From contig NZ_SCSK01000048.1 of assembly GCF_004297875.1 (NCBI RefSeq), forward strand, positions 1 through 64,000: DNA of 64,000 bases, given 5' to 3'. This DNA comes from Pandoraea sp. GTDB lineage: Bacteria > Pseudomonadota > Gammaproteobacteria > Burkholderiales > Burkholderiaceae. Under the pieces are notes generated by a model. It did not search any database, was not told the DNA's origin, and worked only from the letters and a program-made list of their open reading frames with translations. Below are positions 23,027 to 32,494 of the stretch, piece after piece. The translations under genes were made by a program, and so were the position numbers. How positions within the stretch are numbered: position 1 is the stretch's first letter; every line of letters begins with the position of its first letter.

Positions 23027-24682
23027 ATGAAAATCAGCCCCCTGGCCGGTAAGCCAGCCCCGCCGACGCTGCTGGTCGACATTGCCAAGCTCGTCGAGGC
23101 CTACTACAGCGAAGCGCCCGATCCGAGTATCCCGGCGCAACGCGTCGCGTTCGGCACCTCCGGGCATCGCGGCTGCGCGTTCGAGCGCTCATTCAATGAA
23201 GCCCATGTGCTGGCCATCAGCCAGGCCATTTGCCGATATCGCCGCCGGCAAGGCATCGACGGCCCGCTATTCATTGGCATCGACACGCATGCGCTCTCCG
23301 GACCGGCTTTTGCCAGCGCGCTGCAGGTGCTGGCTGCCAATGGCGTGGACGTCATGGTCTCGGCCGGCGGTGAATACACGCCGACCCCGGCGGTTTCTCT
23401 GGCCATTGTCAATCACAATCGAGGACGCAGCACTGGTCTGGCCGACGGTATCGTCGTTACGCCATCGCACAATCCCCCCGATAATGGCGGTTTCAAATAC
23501 AACCCGCCGCATGGCGGCCCGGCGGGCACCGATGTCACCGGCTGGATCGAAAAGCAGGCCAATGACATCCTCGAGGGAGGCCTGCGTGAGGTCAAGCGAA
23601 TGACGTTGGCGCAAGCGGAAAAGGCGCCGACCACGCATCAGTACGATTTTCTGGATGCCTACGTGAGCGACCTGGGCAACGTGATCGACCTCGATGCGAT
23701 CCGCGGCGCGCATATCCGCATGGGCGTCGATCCGCTGGGCGGCGCGGGGGTGCATTACTGGCCGGCGATCGCCGATCGCTATCGGCTGGATCTGAGCGTC
23801 GTCAATCCCGCCGTCGATGCGACTTTTCGCTTCATGACGGTCGATTGGGATGGGCGGATCCGCATGGATCCGTCCTCCACCTATGCGATGCAGGGCTTGA
23901 TCGGCCTGAAGGATCGTTTCGATATCGCGTTCGCCTGCGACACCGACCATGACCGGCACGGCATCGTTACGCGCGAGGCCGGACTGCTGCCGCCGAATCA
24001 CTATTTGTCGGCGGCCATCTACTACCTGTTCCAGCATCGTCCCGACTGGCCCAAGGACGCCGCCATCGGCAAAACCGTGGTGAGCACGCGGATGATCGAC
24101 CGAGTGTGCGCCAAGCTCGCGCGCAAGCTCCATGAAGTTCCGGTCGGTTTCAAATGGTTTTCCGCGGGCTTGCTGGATGGCACGCTCGGCTTCGGCGGTG
24201 AAGAAAGCGCAGGAGCAAGTTTCTTGCGGCGCGACGGTACGGCCTGGACGACCGACAAGGATGGACTGATACCGGCCCTGCTGTCGGCGGAAATGACGGC
24301 GCGCATGGGGCGCGATCCAGGCGAGATATACCGTGACTTGACGGCACAGTTCGGCGAACTGGCCGCCGACCGGGTCCAAGCCGCCGCGACGCCGGCGCAA
24401 AAAATCAGGCTCGCGCAACTGGCGCCCCGGCAAGTGAGTTCGAAATCCTTGGCCGGAGAACCCATTCAGGCGGTGCTCACGCGCGCGCCGGGCAACGATG
24501 CGGCGATCGGCGGTCTCAAGGTGGTTGCCGAGCATGGCTGGTTCGCCGCGCGTCCGTCCGGCACCGAAAATATCTACAAGATCTATGGCGAGAGTTCGCG
24601 AGGCGAAGCGCATTTGCGTGACATTCTGACCGAAGCCCAGCACATCGTGGATCAGGCGCTTGGCGCGGTCGGCGAGACATAG
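23027..24682 (+). CDS. pgm: Phosphoglucomutase, alpha-D-glucose phosphate-specific
   Basis: 551 residues; interconverts glucose 1- and 6-phosphate. FGTSGHRGCAFERSFNEAHV near the N-terminus, the phosphoserine loop VVTPSHNPPDNGGFKYNPPHGGP, metal-binding DTDHDRHG, sugar-binding GFGGEESAGASFLRRDG and the phosphate-binding ARPSGTENIYKIYGES are all intact. Last gene of the gnd operon. It links the operon to glucose 1-phosphate and hence UDP-glucose, the precursor used by the cyclic glucan synthase at 52.9 kb. Confidence 0.95.
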   Translation: MKISPLAGKPAPPTLLVDIAKLVEAYYSEAPDPSIPAQRVAFGTSGHRGCAFERSFNEAHVLAISQAICRYRRRQGIDGPLFIGIDTHALSGPAFASALQVLAANGVDVMVSAGGEYTPTPAVSLAIVNHNRGRSTGLADGIVVTPSHNPPDNGGFKYNPPHGGPAGTDVTGWIEKQANDILEGGLREVKRMTLAQAEKAPTTHQYDFLDAYVSDLGNVIDLDAIRGAHIRMGVDPLGGAGVHYWPAIADRYRLDLSVVNPAVDATFRFMTVDWDGRIRMDPSSTYAMQGLIGLKDRFDIAFACDTDHDRHGIVTREAGLLPPNHYLSAAIYYLFQHRPDWPKDAAIGKTVVSTRMIDRVCAKLARKLHEVPVGFKWFSAGLLDGTLGFGGEESAGASFLRRDGTAWTTDKDGLIPALLSAEMTARMGRDPGEIYRDLTAQFGELAADRVQAAATPAQKIRLAQLAPRQVSSKSLAGEPIQAVLTRAPGNDAAIGGLKVVAEHGWFAARPSGTENIYKIYGESSRGEAHLRDILTEAQHIVDQALGAVGET

Positions 24683-24741
24683 CCCGTCATAGCCCGTGTG
24701 TCGCATGGAACGCGTGGGAGGCGTGTGCCTCGAAGCTGTGC

Positions 24742-26031
24742 TCAGAGCCATCCGCCCGTGAAACCCGCGTGCCGCAGGCCGTTCGCGACGTAGCCGCACT
24801 GCCGCATCCATTCCCACGGCAGGCCAGTTCGATAATTTTCGATCATCAGCACGATTGGCCCCTGGTTCAAGCCGTAGTGCCATGGCGACACCCAGCCATT
24901 GGGATTGGCGGGCTTTCCGGGATGCGTTGGATTGAAGGAGGCTGTGAAGCCATAGCGATTCGTGCGCTTCAATTTCGCGTGATAAATGAAATGCTCGATC
25001 ACCGGCAAGACAATCTCCGGGGCAAACGGCAGGGATGCGACCACCGCCCATGGCGAGAGCGTGCCGTCGTCCGGCCCCTCGGGCACACCGCGGCCGAGGT
25101 AGCCGAAGAACTGGCGCTCGATGCCGCCAACCTCAAGCGTCTCGGGACCCGGCCCGTCACTGGCGGTGATGCCCCAGCAACAATCGCCATAGCCGCTGAA
25201 TTTGAGTGGATTGTCGAGTGCATATCGACGCTGCACCTGGGTCGCCCGGCGGCTATTCTCGAAGTAGTCGATACCTTTATCGCGCATAAAGGCATCCTGG
25301 ATAGCGCGAAAATCGATCCAAAGGTGCGAGAGCTGATGCGTGAACAGCGGTCCCGCGTAGAGGTGGTCGATACCGTAGCAGTTTTGCCATGTGTAAGTCG
25401 ACGCCCACGCGGCATAGCTGCGCTCGGGTAGCGGATGGGTGGGCGAGCCCAGTCCGAGGATATAGAGCAGCAATGCCTCGTCATAACCTTCCCAGCGGTA
25501 TTCGATGAAACCGCTTTCCGGGCGCCAGCCATGCGTTACGGTATCACCGCCGTTTTGCGCCCAAGCCCAGTCGGCGCACCGATAGAGCGCATCGGCCAGC
25601 GCGCGGATCTCCTGCTCGTCGGCCGTGTTCGCGTCGAAGTACACGCCGGCGGTGAGCGCGCCGGCCAGCAGCAATGCAGTATCCACTGTGGATAGCTCGC
25701 ATTGCCAGGCGCGCCGCCCGGTTTGCATATCGAGAAAATGGTAAAAAAAGCCGTGATAGCCGGTGGCATCCGGTTCGGGACCCTGCGGGCTGTTCCAGAA
25801 GAATCTAAGCGTTTTGAGCGTGCGCTCGGCTGCAGCGTCGCGCGTCATCATTGCGCGCTCCACACCCACCGGATAGGCCGCCAATGCCAACCCGGTCGCC
25901 GCGATGCTGGCCGGCCAAGCGGGAGCGGTTTTGTCGCGCATTAAGCCGTTGACGGCACTGGCTTCCTGCAGGAAATAAGAGAATGCCTGCTGCTGCAGCA
26001 AGCGCAGTTCGGCGCCCGTGGAGAGCTTCAT
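24742..26031 (-). CDS. Glycoamylase-domain protein (GH144-like, candidate beta-1,2-glucanase)
   Basis: 429 residues with an (alpha/alpha)6-type domain of the Glycoamylase family, which includes GH144 endo-beta-1,2-glucanases. Landmarks are WPASIAATGLALAAYPVG, CELSTVDTALLLAGAL, YDEALLLYILGLGSPTHPL, GYGDCCWGITASDGPG, SPWAVVASLPFAPEIVLPVI, GFTASFNPTHPGKP and WVSPWHYGLNQGPIVLMIENY. No signal peptide is visible, unlike secreted relatives, so it may act in the cytoplasm. It is the last gene of a minus-strand group with a PRC-barrel protein and a glycine-zipper lipoprotein behind operator copy b. The window also has a cyclic beta-1,2-glucan synthase, making a related substrate likely. Confidence 0.72.
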   Translation of the reverse strand: MKLSTGAELRLLQQQAFSYFLQEASAVNGLMRDKTAPAWPASIAATGLALAAYPVGVERAMMTRDAAAERTLKTLRFFWNSPQGPEPDATGYHGFFYHFLDMQTGRRAWQCELSTVDTALLLAGALTAGVYFDANTADEQEIRALADALYRCADWAWAQNGGDTVTHGWRPESGFIEYRWEGYDEALLLYILGLGSPTHPLPERSYAAWASTYTWQNCYGIDHLYAGPLFTHQLSHLWIDFRAIQDAFMRDKGIDYFENSRRATQVQRRYALDNPLKFSGYGDCCWGITASDGPGPETLEVGGIERQFFGYLGRGVPEGPDDGTLSPWAVVASLPFAPEIVLPVIEHFIYHAKLKRTNRYGFTASFNPTHPGKPANPNGWVSPWHYGLNQGPIVLMIENYRTGLPWEWMRQCGYVANGLRHAGFTGGWL

Positions 26032-26052
26032 CGCTTATGGTTCGGGCCTCGC

Positions 26053-26871
26053 TCACTCATCGACGTCGGTCAAGGGCCAGTATGGAGCGCGTTCGTGATG
26101 TTCGTGAAGATTGGCTTCCTGCTGGCGCGTGAGCGGATGCCCGGCTTCATATGCCGGACCGGTTTCGACCGCTTTGCGAGTGACGTCCACCAACACCTGA
26201 TGTTCGGCCCAACTGACTTGATCGACCCAGGCCCGAGAGATCAGGACATGTTTGCCCGGCATCCATCGATGAGTGTCGACGTCGATATAGCGCACCGCCC
26301 AGTGTTTGTCGTCGAAAATGAAATCAGCCACCCTGCCGATCAGCCCATCGGTTGCCAGCACCTCATAGCCGGCAACCTCATCGCAACTGCGCAGGTGCGG
26401 GTCGGCCGGCTCTCCTTTGAGCGTCAGCCGCGCTTGCATTTCGTGGGCAACCGCGCTCTCACGGGACTCCCGTAGCGTCGCCACGCCGGCCGACGAGTCA
26501 ACCCAGGGAATCACTGGATACATGCTTGCGCCCCACAGATTCGCACCCTCCCAATAGTTCGGATAGCCGTAATAATTGTGGTAGTCAGCTTCATGCTGAC
26601 GACACACCGGCTTGTCGGTGTCGATGTCCGGGCTGTCCTTGACTTGCCGCTGTGTCAGGCTCACGCGCATCACGTTATCGACCCAGGTCGTGTCGCGTAC
26701 CGAGATCGGCGAGATAAGCACACGGCGGCTGGCCAACCATGTGCCGGTCTCTACCACGAGGTAGCGTATCACCCAGCGCTCGTCGTCGAAATACAGGTCC
26801 TTGACCGTGCCGATTTCACCGTCATTGGCATGAATATGACAGCCGAGCAATTCCTTCACGTTGTGCAGCAT
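26053..26871 (-). CDS. Double PRC-barrel domain protein
   Basis: 272 residues with two PRC-barrel units: MLHNVKELLGCHIHANDGEIGTVKDLYFDDERWVIRYLVV at the start and EVAGYEVLATDGLIGRVADFIFDDKHWAVRYIDVDTHRWMPGKHVLIS in the second half, joined by a Tyr/Asn-rich linker. PRC barrels are protein- or RNA-interaction modules; this two-copy type is common in Burkholderiales stress clusters without a known role. I chose the ATG at 26871 because conserved sequence starts there; a GTG at 26925 would add 18 residues. The stop is 21 bases before the glucanase-like start. Confidence 0.8.
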   Translation of the reverse strand: MLHNVKELLGCHIHANDGEIGTVKDLYFDDERWVIRYLVVETGTWLASRRVLISPISVRDTTWVDNVMRVSLTQRQVKDSPDIDTDKPVCRQHEADYHNYYGYPNYWEGANLWGASMYPVIPWVDSSAGVATLRESRESAVAHEMQARLTLKGEPADPHLRSCDEVAGYEVLATDGLIGRVADFIFDDKHWAVRYIDVDTHRWMPGKHVLISRAWVDQVSWAEHQVLVDVTRKAVETGPAYEAGHPLTRQQEANLHEHHERAPYWPLTDVDE

Positions 26872-26965
26872 TGGCTTGTTCCAGTAGGGTCCGATATCGC
26901 TTGCCGAACCCGGATGACCGGACACGGCAAGCCGCGCGGAATCAATCCGCCGGCCGGCTCAGTGA

Positions 26966-27181
26966 TTATTTGCCGACCTGATTGCCGACCAGGCCGCCCA
27001 CGGCCGCGCCACCGACGGTGCCCAAGGCGCTGCCACCGGTGAGCACGGCGCCGGCCACCGCGCCGACCCCGGCACCGGCTACGGTATCCTGGCCTTGTCG
27101 AGACATGCCCGCGCAACCGGCAAGACCGATTGCGATGAAAAATACTGCCGCGTTGATTGAAAATGCACGGGAGTTATTCAT
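26966..27181 (-). CDS. Glycine-zipper lipoprotein
   Basis: 71 residues with a signal peptide, lipobox LAGC, and a mature part with GAGVGAVAGAVLTGGSALGTVGGAAVGGLVGNQVG, a glycine-zipper (OsmB/SlyB-like) membrane-inserting segment. Such proteins sit in the outer membrane or periplasm and are often stress-induced. First gene of the minus-strand group with the PRC-barrel and glucanase-like genes. AGGAG lies upstream of the ATG on the minus strand. Operator copy b is about 175 bp upstream. Confidence 0.8.
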   Translation of the reverse strand: MNNSRAFSINAAVFFIAIGLAGCAGMSRQGQDTVAGAGVGAVAGAVLTGGSALGTVGGAAVGGLVGNQVGK

Positions 27182-27354
27182 TTCGATACTCCTTGTATTG
27201 GCCTATGGCACAAGATCGCGCCAAATTCGACGCTCAATATCCGCTTCAAAATGTTAAATCTTTTTTTATATAGTTCGGATAATTGATTGAAGGAAGTTGA
27301 ATAATTTATTTTCTTCCCATTAAAGAAATTTTAGACCCATCATCACATCGGGTC

Positions 27355-27370
27355 TGTACGGCAGCACACA
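27355..27370 (-). promoter_or_regulatory. Palindromic operator, copy b (glycine-zipper/PRC/glucanase group)
   Basis: TGTACG-GCAG-CACACA on the plus strand; one half is perfect and the other has two changes. On the minus strand TAAAAT (27328-27333), five of six matches to the -10 consensus, is exactly at -12 to -7 for a centre at -41.5. This predicts a start near 27321 and a 140-nt leader before the lipoprotein gene. The adjoining sequence is shared with copy f (see findings). Confidence 0.7.
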
Positions 27371-27597
27371 TAGTTGAAGATGGCGATTGGCCTGAGATTC
27401 TCGATCGCGAGTTGGGCTATACGGATGGCGTGACGCTGCTCAAAAAGACCGTCTGCGCGCGCCGGTAACACTGCGCGCCGGATTATGAGTGCCGTCTGCG
27501 GCCGAGATCTAATCGCGCGTCGCCGGTCCCATCAGCAACATAGCACAAGGCGGTCAAGCCCGAGTCTCGAGGGCACCTGGACGAATCGCCGGCAGAT
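27371..27597. other. Intergenic stretch without a recognised gene
   Basis: Between operator copy b and the phosphoketolase stop I see no convincing gene. A short open stretch on the plus strand ends at a TAA near 27468 and could be read as about 30 residues, but it has no start or ribosome site and I do not recognise it; it may be a gene relic. Confidence 0.4.
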
Positions 27598-30006
27598 TCA
27601 AGTCGCCGGCCATTGCCAATTCTGGATTTCGGGTTTGTCGATGCCCTCGGTGTCCGCATAAAGAAGGTTGGCGACGATCTGGTCCTTCAACCATTCTTTC
27701 AGATGGGCGCCGGGGCCTTGCAGCCCCGGCACCCGGTCGATGACGTCGATCGCCAGATTGAAGCGGTCTACCTGATTCTTGATGGCCAACTCGAGTGGTG
27801 TATTGATGTTGCCCTTTTCCTTGTATCCGCGCACATGAATATTGGCATGGTTGGCTCTGCGGTAAGTGAATTTGTGAATCAGCCACGGATAGCCGTGAAA
27901 ATTGAAAATCACAGGCTTGTTTTTGGTAAATAGCGAGTCGAAATCCTTATCGGAAAGGCCATGGGGATGCTCGGTGTCGGGTTGGAGGCGATACAAGTCA
28001 ACGACATTGACGAAGCGAATTTTCATGTCGGGGAAATGCTGTCTTAAGATAGCGACGGCGGCCAGCGCCTCACGAGTCAAAATGTCACCGGCACTCGCTA
28101 TTACCACATCGGGGTCCTCGCCGCCGTCGTTACTGGCCCATTTCCAGATGCCGATACCCTTGGTGCAATGGTCGATCGCAGCCTCCATGTCGAGGTAGAC
28201 GAGATGAAGCTGTTTGTCGGCGACGATCACATTCACATAATCCATGCTGCGCAGGCAATGATCGACCACGCTGAGCAGGCAATTCGCATCGGGTGGAAGG
28301 TAAATGCGCGTGATTTCCGCGCTTTTGTTGCTCACCAAATCCAGAAAACCAGGGTCCTGATGCGTGAAGCCATTGTGATCCTGGCGCCATACCAATGATG
28401 AAATCAGAAGATTGAGCGAGGCGATGGGCGGGCGCCACGCAGATTGCAGCTTCGCCTTTTCGAGCCATTTAGCATGCTGGTTGTACATTGAATCGATGAT
28501 ATGGACGAACGCCTCATAGGTGTTGAATATGCCATGGCGTCCCGTCAGCAGATAGCCTTCCAGCCAGCCCTCGAGGGTATGTTCGCTGAGCATTTCCATC
28601 ACGCGACCGTCGGGAGAGATGTCCGTGCCGTCGGCGTCTTCCGGCCGAATCTCGGCAAGCCAAGTCTTCGAACTGGCTTCATAGACATCCTGAAGGCGAT
28701 TGGAGGCGTTCTCATCCGGACTGAAAAGACGAAAGTTATTCATGTTGCGTCGCATCACGTCGCGCAGGAATTTGCCCAGGGTCGCGGTGGGTGACGCCGA
28801 CCTGGTGCCGGGACTGCTCGAGAGCACCGCATAGTCGCGAAAGCCGGGGAGATCCAATGGCATGTACAACTTCCCCCCATTGGCGTGTGGGTTGGCGCTC
28901 ATGCGGCGCGCCCCCTTGGGTGGCAAATCCCGCAGCTCAGCTACCAGCGTGCCATGTTCATCAAACAATTCCTCGGGTCGATAGCTACGCATCCATTGCT
29001 CGACGATCCGCAAGTGTTCGGGGTTCGATTGGACATCCGGCACAGGTACCTGGTGGGCACGCCAGGAGCCCTCCACCCGGTGTCCGTCCACTTCCTTTGG
29101 CCCAGTCCACCCTTTGGGTGATCTCAGGATAATCATTGGCCAGCGAGGCCTCTTGGGTTCTCCGGTACTTCGGGCCTCGGCCTGGATGGCGCGAATTTGC
29201 CGCACGCAGGCATCGACCGTGGCTGCCATCCGCTGATGCATCAATGAGGGGGCGTCGCCTTCGACCAAGTATGGCGTCCAGCCGTAACCCTTGAAGAGGT
29301 CCTCGAGTTCCTGAGGCGTGATGCGAGACAGTAGTGTGGGATTGGCGATCTTGTACCCGTTCAAATGCAGGATCGGCAATACGGCACCGTCGCGAACCGG
29401 GTTGAGAAATTTGTTGGAGTGCCATGAAGTCGCTAGCGGTCCGGTCTCCGCCTCGCCATCACCGACCACGACACTGACGATCAAATCGGGGTTATCGAAG
29501 GCAGCACCGAAGGCATGCGATACGCTATAACCGAGTTCACCGCCTTCGTGAATCGAGCCTGGCACCTCCGGGGTGCAGTGGCTCCCAAGCTGCCCCGGAA
29601 AAGAGAAGGCGCGAAAAAGCTTGAGCAAGCCGGCTTCGTCCTGGCCTTTTTCCCGGTAGATTTCCGAGTAAGCGCCTTCGAGATAACAGTTGGAAATGAC
29701 GGCCGGTGCTCCATGGCCGGGGCCGCTCAGGTAAATCATGTCAAGATCGTATTTGCGTATGGCGCGGTTCAGGTGCACCCACGTGAAGGCCTGGCCAGGG
29801 TCGGACCCCCAATGTCCGAGCAACCGCCGTTTGAAGTGCTCGGGGCGAAGCGGCGCCCTTAGAAGCGGGTTGTCGCGCAGGTAGATCATCCCGGCGCACA
29901 GGTAATTGCAAGCGCGCCAATAAGCGTCAATCCTGCCAAGTTCGTCGGCCCCCAGCGCCGCAGCGTCGGTAATCGGTTGGGCCCCCGCGGGGTGTCGAGA
30001 TGTCAT
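27598..30006 (-). CDS. xfp: Xylulose-5-phosphate/fructose-6-phosphate phosphoketolase
   Basis: 802-residue thiamine-diphosphate enzyme that splits xylulose 5-phosphate (or fructose 6-phosphate) with phosphate into acetyl phosphate plus glyceraldehyde 3-phosphate (or erythrose 4-phosphate). Landmarks are [64 protein letters not shown], the ThDP motif [24 protein letters not shown], and [16 protein letters not shown]. The ATG at 30006 has AGGAG nine bases upstream. Together with zwf, gnd and tal it could form a route from glucose to acetyl phosphate giving ATP through acetate kinase, but no ackA or pta is in this window. It closes a minus-strand stress cluster. Confidence 0.95.
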   Translation of the reverse strand: MTSRHPAGAQPITDAAALGADELGRIDAYWRACNYLCAGMIYLRDNPLLRAPLRPEHFKRRLLGHWGSDPGQAFTWVHLNRAIRKYDLDMIYLSGPGHGAPAVISNCYLEGAYSEIYREKGQDEAGLLKLFRAFSFPGQLGSHCTPEVPGSIHEGGELGYSVSHAFGAAFDNPDLIVSVVVGDGEAETGPLATSWHSNKFLNPVRDGAVLPILHLNGYKIANPTLLSRITPQELEDLFKGYGWTPYLVEGDAPSLMHQRMAATVDACVRQIRAIQAEARSTGEPKRPRWPMIILRSPKGWTGPKEVDGHRVEGSWRAHQVPVPDVQSNPEHLRIVEQWMRSYRPEELFDEHGTLVAELRDLPPKGARRMSANPHANGGKLYMPLDLPGFRDYAVLSSSPGTRSASPTATLGKFLRDVMRRNMNNFRLFSPDENASNRLQDVYEASSKTWLAEIRPEDADGTDISPDGRVMEMLSEHTLEGWLEGYLLTGRHGIFNTYEAFVHIIDSMYNQHAKWLEKAKLQSAWRPPIASLNLLISSLVWRQDHNGFTHQDPGFLDLVSNKSAEITRIYLPPDANCLLSVVDHCLRSMDYVNVIVADKQLHLVYLDMEAAIDHCTKGIGIWKWASNDGGEDPDVVIASAGDILTREALAAVAILRQHFPDMKIRFVNVVDLYRLQPDTEHPHGLSDKDFDSLFTKNKPVIFNFHGYPWLIHKFTYRRANHANIHVRGYKEKGNINTPLELAIKNQVDRFNLAIDVIDRVPGLQGPGAHLKEWLKDQIVANLLYADTEGIDKPEIQNWQWPAT

Positions 30007-30108
30007 GCAGCCATGCTCCTGAGGCCTCGTTCATCCTCCCGGGCCCCATTTCGTTGGGCACTGCGGCGATTGACTGGCCGGGAAAGTTGGCAAGTCAGCC
30101 AATAAAGC

Positions 30109-30273
30109 TCATAAGCGTCCCATCACTAGCAAGACAACGAGCACGATCAGCACCAGCCCGAGCAGTCCGCTCGGCCTATAACCCCATCCGCGGCTGTGCG
30201 GCCAGGTGGGGAATGCGCCGATAAGCAGGAGAACCACAATAAACAGCAATATGGTTCCCAGTCCGATTGTCAT
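30109..30273 (-). CDS. DUF3309 small membrane protein
   Basis: 54 residues, MTIGLGTILLFIVVLLLIGA followed by FPTWPHSRGWGYRPSG and a second hydrophobic segment LLGLVLIVLVVLLVMG. Two transmembrane helices with the FPTWPHSRxWGYxPSG connecting loop are the mark of the DUF3309 family, widespread in proteobacterial stress clusters and of unknown function. It lies 102 bp upstream of the phosphoketolase gene on the same strand. Confidence 0.8.
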   Translation of the reverse strand: MTIGLGTILLFIVVLLLIGAFPTWPHSRGWGYRPSGLLGLVLIVLVVLLVMGRL

Positions 30274-30329
30274 GATTTATCTCCGTTATTCCGGCTGCAA
30301 CGCAATCAGCCACATTGATATCGACCTGC

Positions 30330-30530
30330 CTAGTACGCGGGACGGTCTCTATCTGGCATGCCTTGATCGTGGTTTTCTCGATGGGAAGATTCGTCTCGCC
30401 TCATGTGCTGGTCACCGTGGTCATAACCACCATCGTGCTCGTACGGCCCTCTTCCATACCCGGGGCCCCAATAGCACCCCGCGAGGACAACTGTCACGAT
30501 CGTCAAAATCAGATTGCGGGCAAATTTCAC
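30330..30530 (-). CDS. Small Tyr/Gly/Asp/His-rich lipoprotein
   Basis: 66 residues from a GTG start: a hydrophobic signal (FARNLILTIVTVVLAGC) with lipobox LAGC, then YWGPGYGRGPYEHDGGYDHGDQH and a charged tail. An AGGAGG site is four bases before the GTG. The His/Asp-rich mature part could bind metal, but this is a guess. It lies between the PRC-barrel and DUF3309 genes in the same direction. Confidence 0.6.
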   Translation of the reverse strand: MKFARNLILTIVTVVLAGCYWGPGYGRGPYEHDGGYDHGDQHMRRDESSHRENHDQGMPDRDRPAY

Positions 30531-30586
30531 GATACCTCCTGCGCAAACCGTCGGCAACGCGAACCTTTTTCGAAAGTCGATGCGCT

Positions 30587-31030
30587 CTAGAGCAGGGGCT
30601 CGTCGTAATAAGGTCTGGTGCCGTAGTAAGAGTGGATTTCCTTTGCCCACGCCTGATCCACCATATCCGGCCACTTTTCCTTGTCGAATCCGGGAGCTTG
30701 TTTTAGACGGTCTTTCTCAACATGGAGCACGAAGCGCTTGTTGTTAAGATCCAGCGTCAAGGCACTCCATGGCACCGCGAACAGCTTTTCCCCCATGCTC
30801 AGGAAGCCGCCAAAGGAAAGAACGGCATAACCCACCTTTCCGTTGCGCATGTCGAGCATGATGTCCTTGATTTGTCCAAGGTCTTCGCCTTTGTGGTTGT
30901 AAACATCGTTTCCGATGAGTGTATCTGCGCCCATCAGTTCGGGGCCGGGGCCGCGCCGTGCGTCGGGCCCGGGCGCCATGCCGGCACGCCCCTTGTACAT
31001 GCCATAGGTATCGCGATCTTCATAATTCAT
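30587..31030 (-). CDS. PRC-barrel domain protein
   Basis: 147 residues. An N-terminal low-complexity stretch (MYKGRAGMAPGPDARRGPGPE) precedes one PRC-barrel domain, LMGADTLIGNDVYNHKGEDLGQIKDIMLDMRNGKVGYAVLSFGGFLSMGEKLFAVPW. A C-terminal segment DKEKWPDMVDQAWAKEIHSYYG follows. The combination is a common stress-cluster protein with unknown ligand. The ATG at 31030 is preferred because AGAGG sits eight bases upstream; an ATG at 31036 is too close to that site. Confidence 0.82.
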   Translation of the reverse strand: MNYEDRDTYGMYKGRAGMAPGPDARRGPGPELMGADTLIGNDVYNHKGEDLGQIKDIMLDMRNGKVGYAVLSFGGFLSMGEKLFAVPWSALTLDLNNKRFVLHVEKDRLKQAPGFDKEKWPDMVDQAWAKEIHSYYGTRPYYDEPLL

Positions 31031-31056
31031 TTTCATTACCTCTTATCCGTTGTGGC

Positions 31057-31233
31057 TCAACGATCCTTCTTAAGATCGTTTTTGATGTCGCCGTATTTCG
31101 TTTGAACCTTGCCAAGGGTTTTTTGCAGCTTGCCTTTTTCTTCGAGTTTCACGTCACCGGTCACCTTCCCTGTCGTTTCCTTGACGTTGCCCGTTACTTC
31201 CTTTACACGTCCTTTCACTTGATCTTTGTTCAT
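31057..31233 (-). CDS. CsbD family stress protein
   Basis: 58 residues, MNKDQVKGRVKEVTGNVKET followed by a Lys/Gly/Thr-rich helix, the standard CsbD-like sequence. These are small hydrophilic, probably unstructured stress proteins of unknown mechanism. GGAGG lies five bases before the ATG. It is 27 bp upstream of the PRC-barrel gene and probably in the same transcript. Confidence 0.88.
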   Translation of the reverse strand: MNKDQVKGRVKEVTGNVKETTGKVTGDVKLEEKGKLQKTLGKVQTKYGDIKNDLKKDR

Positions 31234-31373
31234 CACAACCTCCAGACATTTAATGTCGAAAAACTACGGAACGTTTGACTGTATGTCATTCGATCGATTT
31301 GCTCAGCATGGACCCGAAGCGCGGCGGAGTCTGTTCGCCGGGGCACATAGGCAATGAATTTGAAATGTATTGC

Positions 31374-31931
31374 TCATTCTTTTTCAAGAAGGTCTGACAT
31401 ATCGTGAGCATGTTCTCCTTCCACAGCCAGTATTTCTTCAATCATGCGACGCGTGGTCGGATCTCGATCGCCGAGATAAGTCACCATCTCACGATAGCTG
31501 TCGATTGCTATGCGTTCGGCTACAAGGTTTTCGGTGATCATGTCTCGCAAATCCGTTCCTTCCACGTACTCGGAATGACTGCGTTGCGCAAGTCCATCGG
31601 GAGAAAAATCAGGTGCACCGCCCAATTGAATGATCCGACCAGCAATCCGATCCGCATGTTGCTGTTCTTCACCCGCATGGGCGGCAAACTCCGCAGCCAC
31701 CGGTTCGGCGTGAATGCCGCTGGCCATGAATTGGTGGCGTTTATAACGCAGTACGCAAACCAGTTCGGTCGCCAGCGCATCGTTCAATAGTCTGAGTACG
31801 ACCTCGCGGTCGGCCGCATAACCTTGGGTCACTGCACCGGCGTTCAGGTGTTGCCGTGCCTTGGAGCGAATTGCTTTGACATCCATGGCGAAATTGTCGG
31901 CTGAATGTTGTTTTCTGCTCTTGGAACGCAT
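31374..31931 (-). CDS. Ferritin-like (bacterioferritin-type) diiron protein
   Basis: 185 residues forming a four-helix ferritin-like bundle. Candidate diiron ligands are in ATELVCVLRYKRHQF, HAGEEQQHADRIAGRI, TENLVAERIAIDSYREM and EEILAVEGEHAHDMSDLL, the spaced E...ExxH pattern of bacterioferritins and Dps-like bacterioferritins. It may store iron or detoxify peroxide. The ATG at 31931 has GAGG seven bases upstream; about 25 N-terminal residues are basic and poorly conserved. It lies in the minus-strand stress cluster, 140 bp before CsbD. Confidence 0.85.
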   Translation of the reverse strand: MRSKSRKQHSADNFAMDVKAIRSKARQHLNAGAVTQGYAADREVVLRLLNDALATELVCVLRYKRHQFMASGIHAEPVAAEFAAHAGEEQQHADRIAGRIIQLGGAPDFSPDGLAQRSHSEYVEGTDLRDMITENLVAERIAIDSYREMVTYLGDRDPTTRRMIEEILAVEGEHAHDMSDLLEKE

Positions 31932-31995
31932 GTTGTTGCCTCGCTATTGATGGGCTGCCCTGATGTGAGATCGAATTGCCTCATCGTGTGTGTTG

Positions 31996-32157
31996 CTAAC
32001 GTCTGACCACGCCCAATAGAAGCGTCACCACAAATATCAGCAGAAAAATGAAGAACAGGATCTTGGCGATTCCTACCGCGCCGGCGGCGATGCCGGTAAA
32101 TCCAAACAGACCGGCGACCAAGGCAATGACGAAAAATATAACGGCGTAATAAAGCAT
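31996..32157 (-). CDS. DUF1328 small membrane protein
   Basis: 53 residues, [20 protein letters not shown] then [33 protein letters not shown]. Two transmembrane helices and the GFTGIAAGA core are the DUF1328 (YtjA-like) family. AAGGAG lies seven bases before the ATG. It is the first minus-strand gene of the stress cluster that runs down to phosphoketolase; operator copy c in the divergent region may drive it. Confidence 0.88.
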   Translation of the reverse strand: MLYYAVIFFVIALVAGLFGFTGIAAGAVGIAKILFFIFLLIFVVTLLLGVVRR

Positions 32158-32431
32158 AGCGGGTACTCCTTAAGCGGGGAAAGCCTTGCAAGCGCTCGGC
32201 CAGGGAAAATACGCCGCGAACCGGTATGAGCCGCCGGCCTGCGGAACCGGCCAGAGTTAGCCGACGTCGATCGTCATGTGTGGTATGTTCAGTGCAGTGC
32301 AGCGATAAATCACGACTAGCGGAGGTATCGCGAACTCACTATGTATCGGACGGAAATCCGATTGCCGTTGGAGCCCGCTCGACTGGTACTGCTTTACCGA
32401 TACCAGCCTAGCGGCAGGCTTGGCCACCGTC

Positions 32432-32447
32432 GGTACGGTGGCGTACA
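32432..32447. promoter_or_regulatory. Palindromic operator, copy c (divergent region, DUF1328 / Crp-like regulator 1)
   Basis: GGTACG-GTGG-CGTACA, one change from the full palindrome. Read on the minus strand it is nearly identical to copy g, including flanks, with TAGGCT exactly at the class II -10 position (32405-32410) and a 240-nt leader to DUF1328. Read on the plus strand it ends only 47 bp before the regulator's ATG, so it could also be an autoregulatory site. Nothing else stands out in this 337-bp divergent region. Confidence 0.65.
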
Positions 32448-32494
32448 TACTACGGCCTTTCTGTCACGAAATAGCTGGTCATTTGGAGTTACCC

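Noticed and set aside
27373..27468. Short plus-strand coding-like stretch before a TAA
   Set aside because: No start codon with ribosome site, only about 30 residues and not recognised; at most a relic.
31059..31083. Hairpin with T-run at the 3' end of the CsbD gene
   Set aside because: The T-run follows the stem on the plus strand, while all genes here are on the minus strand, so it would not end their transcript.
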